Source of the DNA: Phymatolithon calcareum | Taxonomy: Eukaryota; Rhodophyta; Florideophyceae; Hapalidiales | DNA length: 64,000 nucleotides | Direction: 5' to 3' | Assembly: GCA_977006965.1 (NCBI GenBank) | Contig: OZ345385.1 | Coordinates: forward strand, 1,426,001 to 1,490,000 | In this document: positions 19,380-28,600 of the stretch, piece after piece | How positions within the stretch are numbered: position 1 is the stretch's first letter | How the letters are laid out: each line of letters opens with the position of its first letter | Made by a program: the position numbers and the translations under genes | The notes under the pieces: generated by a model | The model's database searches: none | Told to the model about the DNA's origin: nothing | Seen by the model: only the letters and a program-made list of their open reading frames with translations

Positions 19380-19811
19380 TCCTTTTCCACTTCGATTCTA
19401 GGCGGTCTCCTTCTATTGCCAGAAATTAGATCGAAGTGTTTGTGAAGATAGGTTTGTTTGGATGTGCTTTAAAGCTTCACCAAACGGCTCTCTGGCTTCC
19501 ATCGCGGCGATATCTTTCCTTGTGTACTGCAATTCATGGTTGTTTCTGCTTCCGGGCACTTCATTTGGGTACATACGCTCTTTCTCCTTGTTCCACCTCA
19601 GCATTTTGAAGGCCAAGATTTCTCGACGATGACGGGCCGTCTGGATCCGACACAGTGGACGAAGCTTGTCTGTCCTTCCCCAGGCCAGTGGCCCGAATAC
19701 TTGATTGAAGAATGTTGCTTCTACTTCCTTGACGGCATTTTGTACGTCTTCTGACCAGGGCGTTAAGTGCATTGTGTACTCCCAGCGCAGAAACGTGGAG
19801 CATCTCATCAA
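19380..19811 (-). pseudogene. LINE family B ORF2 fragment
   Basis: Open frame 19413-19811 reads LRWEYTMHLTPWSEDVQNAV, then KEVEATFFNQVFG, RLCRIQ-like PLCRIQTARHRREILAFKML and YTRKDIAAMEAREPFGEALK. This matches the B copy at 33450-33800 in order. It is cut at both ends. Confidence 0.75.
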
Positions 19812-20256
19812 AGCGTTGAAACAAGCAGAAGATGATAAAGTGTCAAAGAAGCGGCGATTAGAAGATGTAAACCAAGTGTGGCAGACCTGCGAAGAGGATC
19901 GCTCCGTGAAAATTCTGATAACAAGCTGAAAAATTTGCCGGGAGTGTTACAAATAAAGGATAAGACTGATTTTTAACAGAGCTCCGTTGTGGAGGAAATC
20001 TATCCTCGGTGAGTACTTTGAATCCAGTGCTGAGATTGAGCTCATCGCACTCCAACGCATACTCGGGTCTAATATGATGGACAACGAGACTGAATATGAA
20101 TGCAAAAGACTCAATCGAGCTCTAATATGTAGAGAAACTCGAATCAAGGAAATGCTTGGAAGATAGAAAGCGGTAAGTCGAAGTAATTGAGAGACTGCCC
20201 CGTTTCTCATAGTGAGGTCTTGGGTGCTTTTAAAAAAAATCAACACATATCCCCCA
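19800..20256 (+). mobile_element. LINE family A 3' part, decayed
   Basis: EHLIKALKQAEDDKVSKKRR (19800-19860) then, through frame changes, NRAPLWRKSILGEYF (19975-20030), LIALQRILGSNMMDNETEYE and RETRIKEMLGR ending at 20163-20165. The family A tail runs to about 20253 (tgaggtcttgggtgctttt). Confidence 0.7.
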
Positions 20257-20531
20257 AGGCGGGGCTAGGGGAAGCCATGGCAAAAAAGAGACAAATCGAA
20301 ATACGACAAAGGTCGAGGAAACGCAAGGCATTGTTAAGGGCGCTTGGTGTGCCCATGAGCGAAAGAAGTCCATCAGTCGCTCCTCCCGGGTCACTAGTTT
20401 GAACTCACTTGAATCGAAGAGAAAGGAAAAATCCGTACGACAAGACAAGAGAACTTTCTGCAATACTTAAATTTCCATAACTGAAACACAGGCAACTGCC
20501 TGTTCAGTACGCCTTTGGAAGATTTCCCCAA

Positions 20532-21527
20532 GTGTCTACCACACTGATGGCAGATAGATTCGGAAACAAAGTCAGGCAGCACATGGAGACCCTGGATCGC
20601 AACTTGTCATCCTATGAACTCATGGAAGAAGACAGAGCAGCAACAGAGAAGGCACTAGATGACATTTTGCTCTTCAGCAAAAGCATCATCGAGAGTATGC
20701 GCATGAGATCTAGACGAACCGCACGCAACAAGATATATGGGAAGCCAATAGATCAAATTGTATTCACGGCAAACGTCTCCAGGACTTGCAGTGATCAAGA
20801 CACGTGGAGGCAACAGACACCACTCTTTGCATGCCCACAAGAAAAGAAGGAAGAGAATAGGAATGCCTTAGAAAAAGCACCTGTCAAAAAATCTGCCGGC
20901 CTCGACGAGGTGAGATCAGAAATGCTCAACGCAACTCCGAGATTATATTCGAATTATGGACAGCTTTTGGCAGAGACGGCGAAAATCGGTGCTCGTTGCA
21001 ATCCACAAGAAAGGATATACAGAGGACCAGGGATACTGCAGACCAATTCTCTCTTAAGTCATGCAAGAAAGGTCGTGGAAACAGTTTTCAATAGCTTCCT
21101 GAAAAGGAATTACTCAAACCACGAATACCAACTAGGTTTTCAGAAAGGAGAGAGTACGGAGGCTGCCATACTCCGCGCAACGGGGCTGCAGCGGAAGAGA
21201 CACAGGTGCATAACCGTCCTGGACCTGAAAGCCGCATATGACACGGTACGGAGAAAACGGCTCCAAGAACGAATGCGTCTCGTCCTCCCAAAGACCATCA
21301 GCGACATGTGTGAGGCATTCCTGACACCATCTTGGATTTTTACAGCCGGAGACAAGAATAATAATTGGTTTATCGTCCATAGTGGCCTTCCGCAAGGGTC
21401 TCCTCTCAGCCCAAGCCTCAATAATATATTCATGGACGAGTTTGCGGAGCGCATAAGCGCAGTACAGAGTGTAACGCCCTGCTCTTTCACACGCCGAGAC
21501 AGCACGAGAGAAATCGTGATCGGCTGA
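20532..21527 (+). CDS. Chimeric LINE ORF: B-family C-terminus fused to RT palm, 331 codons open
   Basis: This is the longest open LINE frame on the plus strand in this zone. Residues 1-57 are the last part of a B-type ORF2, and residues 58-310 are RT fingers and palm up to motif B. The last ~20 residues are LTR-encoded junk. The fusion point (SIIES|MRMRSRRTARNK) marks either a tandem LINE arrangement with the UTRs deleted or a recombination. It has no motif C, so it is not an active RT as it stands. Confidence 0.65.
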   Translation: MSTTLMADRFGNKVRQHMETLDRNLSSYELMEEDRAATEKALDDILLFSKSIIESMRMRSRRTARNKIYGKPIDQIVFTANVSRTCSDQDTWRQQTPLFACPQEKKEENRNALEKAPVKKSAGLDEVRSEMLNATPRLYSNYGQLLAETAKIGARCNPQERIYRGPGILQTNSLLSHARKVVETVFNSFLKRNYSNHEYQLGFQKGESTEAAILRATGLQRKRHRCITVLDLKAAYDTVRRKRLQERMRLVLPKTISDMCEAFLTPSWIFTAGDKNNNWFIVHSGLPQGSPLSPSLNNIFMDEFAERISAVQSVTPCSFTRRDSTREIVIG

Positions 21528-21926
21528 CTGGACGTCGACGCGATACCTTCGCTGTCCCTAAGCTGGCATCTAGGGATATTGATTGCAGTGACCCTTCCTG
21601 GGCACCGCTATCCTTGCCAGTAGACGACTCTTCCGTGTGGGTACCGGAAGGTCCACGCAGAAGAGAGGCTTACCGGAGTTACTGGTAAGCCGGGATCCAA
21701 TCAAGGTGTTGGTTTTTGCATATCTTGTGATTACCAGAACACTGGGGTCTTCCTCCTGCCTTTGCCACATTGGTAATCGAGCGGATTACTACTTAAACAC
21801 AATAAAGGCAGCGCCATCGGAAACAAGGAACCGCATGGCGACCTAGCCTCTGAATCTCTCTTGTTCCCAACGATACAATCGTTCTCATCTTTTCCTTCAT
21901 CCTGAAGCCGTGAGGCGTTACAAGAG
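21466..21926. mobile_element. Solo LTR, 453 bp, with 4-bp target duplication (agag)
   Basis: The insert 21470-21922 begins TGTAACGCC and ends GGCGTTACA, the TG...CA inverted ends of an LTR. It is flanked by agag at 21466-21469 and 21923-21926. It splits the RT of the LINE between motifs B and C. Taking out the LTR plus one agag (457 bp) joins codons ...SAVQ and EIADVSGVLFADDV in frame. It belongs to another family than the 330-bp LTRs at 39659 and 47796, which begin TGTAATG. Confidence 0.85.
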
Positions 21927-22089
21927 CGAGATAGCAGACGTGTCCGGTGTCTTGTTTGCGGATGATGTGACGCTGTTGATGAAAACCCCGCATGCGCTAC
22001 AAAAACTGTTAGACATTTCAACGAGATGGGCTGAAGAGAGAGGGATGTCTTGGAACACCAAAAATGATCGGCAACTCCCAATGGCTGGG

Positions 22090-23629
22090 TTCAGCTATGG
22101 GGGATATTGAGTTCACTACCGCTTCAAGAGGGCACAGCTGGGTTTTCGGAGAGACAAGAGCATATATCTGGCGATATTTCGCGCAAAAAGTACTAGGCAA
22201 TGGCCACCCGTACGTTGCTGTACTCGACCTATCTGCAGCTTATGACAGCGTCCCAAGGGATATCCTCCTTGAACGACTGAAGAAAAAGCTACCGGTATAC
22301 ATCACAAAGATGGTATCCGACCTGATGAAACCGTCGTGGATCACGTCGGCAGGAGACGAAACAAAAACGTGATACATTATCGATCGAGGTGTTCCGCAAG
22401 GGTCCCCCCTCAGTCCATGCCTATACAATATATTCATGGATACTTTCGCCGAAGCCGCCGCCCAAGTACCAAGAACCGTGTCTAAGCATCCAGCGCAATT
22501 ATTTGCTGATGATGTTCTTCTTCAGGCTAAGAATGCCAAAGGGTTGCAAAAACTGCTGGGCATAGCCACGAAGTGGGCAGGTGAGAACTCCATGAAATGT
22601 AACACAAAACGAGGAAAGAGTGAGGTCCTTAAGTACAAAGGCCTCCCAAAGAAGAAATTTCTCCTTGCAGGGAAAGAGCTGCATTATCCTACATCAGTAT
22701 GAACAACAACGGAGTTACGGACGATACAACAATCTCAAGGGTTCGGAATGCGGTGGAATGTATACGCAAACTCCGCCAAATAGTCGTGAACGGCAGAGGA
22801 TTCAATCCAGCCGCTTGCATCAGGATTTTCAAATCATTGATTCTCCCCAAATGGGAGTAAGCCATTCACCTGACCCCGATCACTAAACTTCTGTTATCGG
22901 CAATCGAAGCAGAAGAAGGTCTTTTCTTCAGGTATGTTTTCGGAAAATATGCCGAACATCGAAGGGAGCGGATGCGAGTGCTCTTCGGACTCGCTAGCCC
23001 ACAGATGAGGAGAGCGCACCAGGCTGAAAGGTTCGCCTTAAGCCTGGTAACACGGAAGAAGTACCTTGAGCTCGCAGAAGAATACCAAGGATAAGAAGAA
23101 GACCTGGAAGATGTATCAAAGGATATTGGACATCTTACAGAAGAGAAGCACCTCAACGAAGCTCTAAAACAAGCAGAAGAAGGTATGGTATCAAAAACCG
23201 GACGCATACGGGAAGCAGCAAAAATATGGACGTTGGAAGAAGAGGGACGGACAGTTAAAATCCTGGTTGACAAGCCAAATGAACTACCAGGAGTGTTACA
23301 TATAAGGTATAGAACTGCGCGGTTGAGATGCCTGAGATTCCTTTTCAACAGAGCTCCTTTGTGGAGAAAATCAGTTTTAGCGAAGTACTTTGGGTCCGGT
23401 GCTGTGGTTGAGCTCGTTGTGCTACAACGCACACTACGGTGTATGAAGATGAACCAAGAAACAGAATATGAATGCGAACGACTCACTCGAGCCCTCGCAG
23501 GGAGAGAAATTCGGATTAAGGAGATATTAGAAGGAGAGTAGAGAGATGAGTATGGAAAACAGGGAGAAGTTGCCCTATTACTGAATTTGAGGCTTTGGAA
23601 GCTTTTAAAATAAATCAGCATATATCCCC
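22090..23629 (+). mobile_element. LINE family A, longest copy (RT palm to tail)
   Basis: RT motif A (YVAVLDLSAAYDSVP, about 22215), ITKMVSDLMKPSWITSAGDE, motif B (DRGVPQGSPLSPCLYNIF, about 22385), motif C (AQLFADDVLLQAKNAKGLQ, about 22500) and KSEVLKYKGLPKKKFLLAG (about 22625) come first. They are followed by the C-terminal domain in broken frames (MRVLFGLASPQMRRAHQAER, about 22975; open 23185-23541 with NRAPLWRKSVLAKYFG and GREIRIKEILEGE). The tail ends at 23628. Stops: TGA at 22370-22372 (Trp in relatives), TAA in the WEYAIHL block at 22858-22860, and others. The 5' half including the endonuclease is missing. Confidence 0.85.
23185..23541 (+). CDS. LINE A ORF2 extreme C-terminus, open 118 codons
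   Basis: The best preserved end of family A: EEGRTVKILVDKPNELPGVL, LRCLRFLFNRAPLWRKSVLA, MNQETEYECERLTRALAGRE and a final IRIKEILEGE. Part of the copy at 22090-23629. Confidence 0.6.
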   Translation: MVSKTGRIREAAKIWTLEEEGRTVKILVDKPNELPGVLHIRYRTARLRCLRFLFNRAPLWRKSVLAKYFGSGAVVELVVLQRTLRCMKMNQETEYECERLTRALAGREIRIKEILEGE

Positions 23630-23980
23630 TGCAAGTCACTCACAAGTCAGTCTGTCAATCAGTTACACTTGGAGTCAATTTTAGACTGATAAATTTACTT
23701 TTTGCAAGAATGCTCGGAGCTTTCCTTTTTCCACATCTAAGCTACTGTACAGTACAGTACAAATTTTCCCTACAGTATCCCTATTCCAACGTCCCTGTGA
23801 AATCCTGCATTTGCTACTGCCCAGAACGCGCCTACACCTTGAGGCTCGTTCTATACGAAATTTTTGCCCCCGTGCTTGCCCGGGTGTGCTTCTTATCAAA
23901 TTTAATTGGTCGGATTCTACTGTAATATCAATGTCATAACGAAAACAGGTAGAGCATTACTCTTATTTTTATTTACTGGA
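23630..23980. other. No recognisable feature
   Basis: AT-rich spacer with a (tacag)n-like stretch at 23751-23762 (acagtacagtac). Confidence 0.4.
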
Positions 23981-24420
23981 TATTTGATGATTTTATTTTG
24001 AGAGCTCCCAAAGCCTCAACTTGGAGTAACGGGGCAGCTCTTGCGATAATCTCTAAGATAAAGTCCTCTGGGTACTGAAAACGTTCTTGATTCGTAATTC
24101 TCTCCCAACAAGAGCTCCTGTGAGTCTCTTGCACTCAAACTCAGTTTCTGCACTCATCTTCGACGACGCTAGAGAACGTTGCAAGGCGACTAGTTCGATC
24201 ACCGCGGTAATCCCACAGTAGGTACCCAATACTGATTTCCTCCAAAGGGGTGCTCGGTTGAATGTCAACCTTAGGCACCTTAAACGTGTTGTTCTTTCTC
24301 CTATGTAAAGGATAGCTGGTAGCTTGCCTTCAATAGGAATTTTCATTGATCTGCCTTCTTCTTCCTTTTCCCATACCTTAATTGTTTCTTCTCTCCTCCT
24401 CTTCTTCGTGACTCCTCTCG
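23981..24420 (-). mobile_element. LINE family A2 3' part
   Basis: Inverted A2 tail at 23981-24045. The ORF end 24053-24346 reads MKIPIEGKLPAILYIGERTT, LRCLRLTFNRAPLWRKSVLG and GALVGRELRIKNV. A frameshift near 24345 joins it to GEKKQLRYGKRKKK. It is almost identical to the plus-strand copy at 30565-31211, so A2 copies are among the younger ones. Confidence 0.75.
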
Positions 24421-24512
24421 TGGTGGCCGATCGTACGCTGAGTTCAAGTCAAGTATGGCTTTCGTCTTTCGTCCTTTTTTACGGCTGCTGATAACGGAGG
24501 AGAGCTCTTTCT

Positions 24513-24700
24513 GTGCCTTTTCCTCCCGAGCGAAGCCCCGTTGAAGAGCCTCCCGAAATTGTCCCCCCCGAAAGAGCACTCGTTGAAGAGCGCCTACATG
24601 TAGCTGTCCCCCCGAGCGAGCTCTCGTTGAAGAGCACCCCCCCTGATGTTAAGAGCCCCCAGAAGCTGTCCCCCGAGAGGGCTTCCTTTATTAGCCCCCG
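24513..24700. repeat. Degenerate ~50-bp Pro/Glu-coding tandem repeat
   Basis: Three to four imperfect units share ccccccgaaagagcactcg and gttgaagagc. On the plus strand they translate as PPERALVEE-type repeats inside an open frame 24513-24911 that runs into a LINE tail. I treat it as a repeat, not a gene. Confidence 0.6.
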
Positions 24701-24714
24701 GGAAGTTAACGACA

Positions 24715-24793
24715 AAGAGAAAACAACGAGAAGCTGCCCTGTTACTCAATTTGAGGCTTTGGGAGCTTTTAAAATAAATCAACATATATCCCC
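24715..24793 (+). mobile_element. LINE family A 3' tail only
   Basis: gagaagctgccctgttactc ... acatatatcccc, a 5'-truncated family A end of about 75 bp. Confidence 0.7.
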
Positions 24794-25030
24794 TTTTCGA
24801 GGTTGGAATCCCATTTGTGATCTGTTGAAGAAATACTCCTTCCGGATCAGTTTATCCACCGCTGATTCTAATATTTTGCGAGTGTGCGACAACAGAGAAA
24901 TCGGTCTGTAGCTTGTTGCACTCTCAGGGTCGGCAAACTAGTCGGCACTCGCTCTCGCCAATTTTGGCTTGCTTGAGATGCAATCCTTTTCTGCTGCGAT
25001 AAGCGGTACCTTAGAAGCTATCGGATTGTC
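24794..25030 (-). pseudogene. LINE RT fragment (fingers: YRPISLL block)
   Basis: Read leftwards: SYRPISLLSHTRKILESAV, then LIRKEYFFNRSQMGFQPRK. These are RT fingers motifs 1-2, upstream of the palm found in other copies. It abuts the inverted-orientation tail at 24793. Confidence 0.7.
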
Positions 25031-25082
25031 CAACCTCTAGCTGGGGGATGCATATCACACCCCACGAATACCGACACTATCA

Positions 25083-25262
25083 TATCACAGTTAGGTCTAA
25101 CGGTTACCTCGATACACACGTGCGAGTCAGTGACCCACCTTGGCGTTCTCCTGGGCCTCCCCTCCTGTGATGTCAGTTCTATCACTGTCTGGTCTAACGG
25201 CTACCGCGATACTCGCGTGACCCAACTTGGCGATCTCTTGATGCCTCCCATCCTGTGATAAA
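25083..25262. repeat. Two tandem ~97-bp units with short inverted ends
   Basis: ggtctaacgg recurs at 25094 and 25191. Each unit starts near tatcac(a/t)g and ends near cctgtgat, so each unit resembles a small foldback. The tRNA-like wording is discussed under rejected items. Confidence 0.6.
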
Positions 25263-25329
25263 TTCGACTATCGGGCTGTCCGTTATTACGAGCTGACACT
25301 TGCGTGCGGCCACCCGGACGTGGTCTCTC

Positions 25330-25921
25330 TTATGGGATCACCCTTGGTAAGACGGAGGAAGTTCTTGGAGATTTCAGAAGAATACCAGAAGCTGATCTGG
25401 AAGACGTATCAAAGGACATTGGGTATCTCGGGGAAGAGGAATACCTTAAAGAAGCTCTGAAACAAGCGGAAGAAGGTATAGTATCAAAAAACGACGCCTA
25501 CAAACAGCAGTCAAAATATGGTCGTTGTAAGAAGAGGGTCGGACAGTTAAAATCCCGATCGGCGTACAGAACGACCTACCAAGAGTGCTATATATAAGGG
25601 ACAGAATTACGCGGTTGAGATGCCTGAAAATCATTTTCAATAGGGTTCCTTTGTGGAGAAAATCCGTTCTGGCGAAATACTTTGGGGCTGGTGCTGTGGT
25701 GGAGCTTATCGTGTTGCAACGTATACTACGGTGTATGAAGATGAATCAAGAAATGGAATATGAATGCAAAAGACTTACTCGGGCCCTCACAGGGAGTGAA
25801 ATTCGAATTAAGGAGATATTAGAAGGAGAGTAGAGAGATGAGTATGGAAAACAGCGAGAAGCTGCCCTGTTACTCAATTTGAGGCTTTGGGAGCTTTTAA
25901 AATAAATCAACATATATCCCC
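25330..25921 (+). mobile_element. LINE family A 3' part
   Basis: Frames read SKDIGYLGEEEYLKEALKQA, then KQQSKYGRCKKRVGQ out of frame, then 25585-25833 YIRDRITRLRCLKIIFNRVP, MNQEMEYECKRLTRAL and EIRIKEILEGE. The tail is 25857-25921. Start is truncated. Confidence 0.75.
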
Positions 25922-25924
25922 ACC

Positions 25925-27130
25925 CCTAAGTCGTTTGCTGTCATTGTCTTTCTTAGCCTTCTTGTTTCGCCATTGACTGAGCTCATATTGCAAGCCACTG
26001 TCTTGTTCGACAACAAGAGACATATACTGCAGTTTCAGATTTCCAGTGAGATGGCACAAGCTTTTCGGGGAGCTTGGGTCCCCTTTCTTGAATATTGGGA
26101 CTATCAGAGCGTGATTCCAGTCCTCAGGCTAACAACCGAGTTGTCCTTCTTTCGTGATAGTTGCCAGAAGGAAACAGTAGCTTTGCTCTGGGGTTAGTAG
26201 CAGTGCTTCAGAAAAAATTCCATCTTGGCCAGCTGCTTTTCGCCTTGGGGCACGTCTTATAGTTCTCTTTAGTTCTCTTTTTAGTGCACGTGTGACTTGA
26301 AATTTCCTCGGCTGTGTGACTGCGCCTTGGGGTCTGGGAGCTCCTCCGTCAGGAGAGCTGCCATTTCAGCCGGATCCAGCGACCTCCCTTCGCAGCAATT
26401 TGGCTGAGATCACTCATTCTTCATTCGAATTAGATTTTTCATCCTCTTCGCAAAGTCTGTGGGTGTTGACGCAGATAGCTCTTCTGTGAATTTCTTAAAG
26501 CTTGCTCGTCTGTTTGCCCTGGTCAACTTCTTCACCTTTCTATCGAGATCTCTATGTTTTTGCCAGTCGACGACCGAGTCCGTTCTCCGTGCCTTCCTCT
26601 AGGCTTTCGCTCGCACCTTGGAAACTTTGTCAAGCTCTTTGGTCCAGAATTCTTTAAATCTTCTTGGATTTCTTGAACTTCCGTGTATCCATGGTTGGTT
26701 GATGATATCACGGGCTCTCTTGTATGCATTCTGGTAGGCTTCTGCTGTATCCGCTTCATATATGTCTTCAACGGCTGACGGTAATCTTGACGTGTACTCA
26801 GAGATTGCCTTTTCTTGGAGCTTAGTGTTTTTCTGTGCGCTCAATGGTGGTCTATACTCCTCAGCGCTACAGTAGGGCACTCGAGACCTGCTACATTCAG
26901 CGATATATTTTGCCAAGAAGATGGAGTGCTATGATTACTTAGGAATCGTAGACCTCTTTCTCTTGCAATTCGCATAAACGTGCGACCTCAAATTTTCTGT
27001 AAATATCAACTTTGAGAGTGTCTTGTGAACACAGTTTTGACCATGCAAGCTTGATTTCTCGGCAACGAGATCAATTGAGTCTTTGAAACTGCTGTGAAAG
27101 TTTTGGATGGATTCGCAGTAGGGTTGACGT
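25925..27130 (-). pseudogene. LINE ORF2 middle: linker between endonuclease and RT, plus RT fingers
   Basis: Read leftwards from about 27000: KFEVARLCELQEKEVYDS, PRRFKEFWTKELDKVSKVRA (about 26620), KKLTRANRRASFKKFTEEL (about 26500), an APRRKAAGQDGIFSEAL-like block (RT motif 0, about 26250) and DWNHALIVPIFKKGDPSSP (about 26110). It shows the 5' side of the LINE ORF that the truncated copies lack. Many stops and frame changes. The endonuclease itself is not identifiable. Confidence 0.65.
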
Positions 27131-27534
27131 CTGCAGCTCGTCTTGAAGAGAGACGAGTCATGTTTGGTGACCTTCTCGAACTTACGTTAGCAGGAATTTC
27201 TGTTAAACGTTTTTTAAATTTAGCAAAATGGGAATTGAAATTAGCCAATCACAGTTCATCCACGTCGACAATTTGAGGTTTTGAGTCTATCATCAATTCA
27301 TTTACTAGTCATAAAAATAAAAGCACAAATCTAAGATCGGTTGTAGGTCCTTAACTGATAATGATATCAGAATTTTCCAAATGTATCAACTTCTGTAATT
27401 TCTATCAGATACAGTATTTTGAAAACATTCCTGTTGATCGCGTAATGCTGGAAAAATATTTATTTACTTATTAAAAAACTAATTCCTATGCTGCCACGCT
27501 TCGTCGCGGACAGCACATCAAGAGAGCAAAAAAA
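27131..27534. other. AT-rich spacer
   Basis: No ORF or repeat recognised. Confidence 0.4.
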
Positions 27535-27597
27535 TTCGAAAACAATATGGATTCGATACTCAAGCATTTTGAGTATCGAATCCAGCTTGTTTTCGAA
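27535..27597. repeat. 63-bp hairpin with 15-bp and 11-bp perfect stems
   Basis: ggattcgatactcaa (27549-27563) pairs with ttgagtatcgaatcc (27569-27583), and ttcgaaaacaa (27535-27545) with ttgttttcgaa (27587-27597). The loop is 5 bases and there is a 3-base internal bulge on each side. Confidence 0.9.
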
Positions 27598-27639
27598 TGT
27601 TTTTTGTGATATTGATGTTCTTTTAGATTCTAGAATTTT

Positions 27640-28499
27640 TCAATTTGATATCATCAGCAGCAAAGCAGACATGGCTTTTTTTACCATCGTAAAGCATTGA
27701 ATATTTTGGCGACCCGATATGTCGCAAAATTCGCCCAAGGCGCTCCGGCCCAGACAAGACTGGGACGTCAGCAACGGCCCCCGTATCATTTGGCAGTCTT
27801 CGATGAAAGGAAGCTCCGCGCAATCGTGAACGCGCGCATGAAGATGAGAACGCGAGTTGCCGAAGAACCTGCGCGACCGCCGTCGTCGCAAATTCAAATG
27901 ATTTTTGCGAAACTCGATGGCATATGAAACCGGTCGCCTATCATAACCATGCCACGACCGACCCGTCGAATCAAGTACTCGCGCCGCCCACAGGCCGAGA
28001 ATGCTATGCCTGAAGTCAGCGCTTGCAAAGATCGTGAAACCGAGCAAAGACTCGGTAAGAGGAATGACGCCTCGCCCCTGGAAGGTTGTCGTAGTTGAAA
28101 ATGTCACCACTCGAAGATGACAAGGCTCTGGACGAGCACCATGTAAAGTGCTGCGCAAGTTGATCCTCGAAAGAAGTTGCTCTCGCCCGAAGATGGCAAG
28201 GCGCCTGTGGACCAGTGGGTAAACCTCTTCACGAACAAGAGCCCCCGCCGGAACAGCAGCGTAGAAGCAAGCGGGGCATTGAAGCGATATCGCTCTGCCT
28301 AAAGCAACCCGATGAGAAAACTCCGCGACAAAAAGAGATGAACGAGCAAGGATTGTAATCTTTTTCCTCCATCCTTCGGTGGAGGTTTTTAAGTAATTGA
28401 AGGCGAGTCCGTTCAAGCAAGTCATGTGCGAAATTGAGGAGACGGGAAGTTACCAAACAGGTAACCTGAAAGAAAAATGAGACACAAGCTACCTCCGAC
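27640..28499. other. Unassigned region related to the repeat block at 34741-35065
   Basis: The plus frame from 27712 reads VAKFAQGAPAQTRLGRQQ, close to VAKLAHGASAQKRLWTSQ encoded at about 34970-35030. The same unit thus occurs once here and three times there. The minus strand is open for 261 codons (27640-28425) but has the composition of an antisense shadow. Product unknown. Confidence 0.4.
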
Positions 28500-28600
28500 C
28501 GCTAGCGTTAACGTATGGTGACTAAAAAAGTCGCTCCCGTGCAGTCTTAAGAGTGTTACTGAGGGCTTTAAAAACTCAACTACATAGTTGCAAATAAAAA
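28500..28600 (+). mobile_element. LINE family B 3' tail
   Basis: gctcccgtgcagtcttaaga ... gagggctttaaaaactcaac ... agttgcaaataaaaaaa matches the B terminus; the 5' limit is uncertain. Confidence 0.7.

Larger units (their letters stand above)
20257..22085 (+). mobile_element. LINE family B RT region, interrupted by a solo LTR
   Basis: The first part (20390-20700) is a B-type C-terminus (FGRFPQVSTTLMADRFGNKV, ATEKALDDILLFSKSIIESM). Without a stop it runs into the start of an RT domain (RRTARNKIYGKPIDQIVF), so two partial copies are fused in one 331-codon frame (20532-21527). RT motifs follow: KSAGLDEVRSEML, YQLGFQKGESTEAAIL, ITVLDLKAAYDTV (motif A) and SGLPQGSPLSPSLNNIF (motif B). A solo LTR at 21470-21922 interrupts it. 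After it come VLFADDVTLLMKTPHALQKL (motif C) and GMSWNTKND (22055). The element ends where a family A copy starts. Confidence 0.8.

Noticed and set aside
25094-25140. tRNA-like words (ggtctaacggtta and gtgcgagtc)
   Set aside because: The distance between the A-box-like and B-box-like words is far too short and no cloverleaf can be drawn.
27640-28425. 261-codon minus-strand ORF
   Set aside because: It overlaps sequence whose plus strand matches the 34741 repeat; no domain, and composition typical of a shadow frame.
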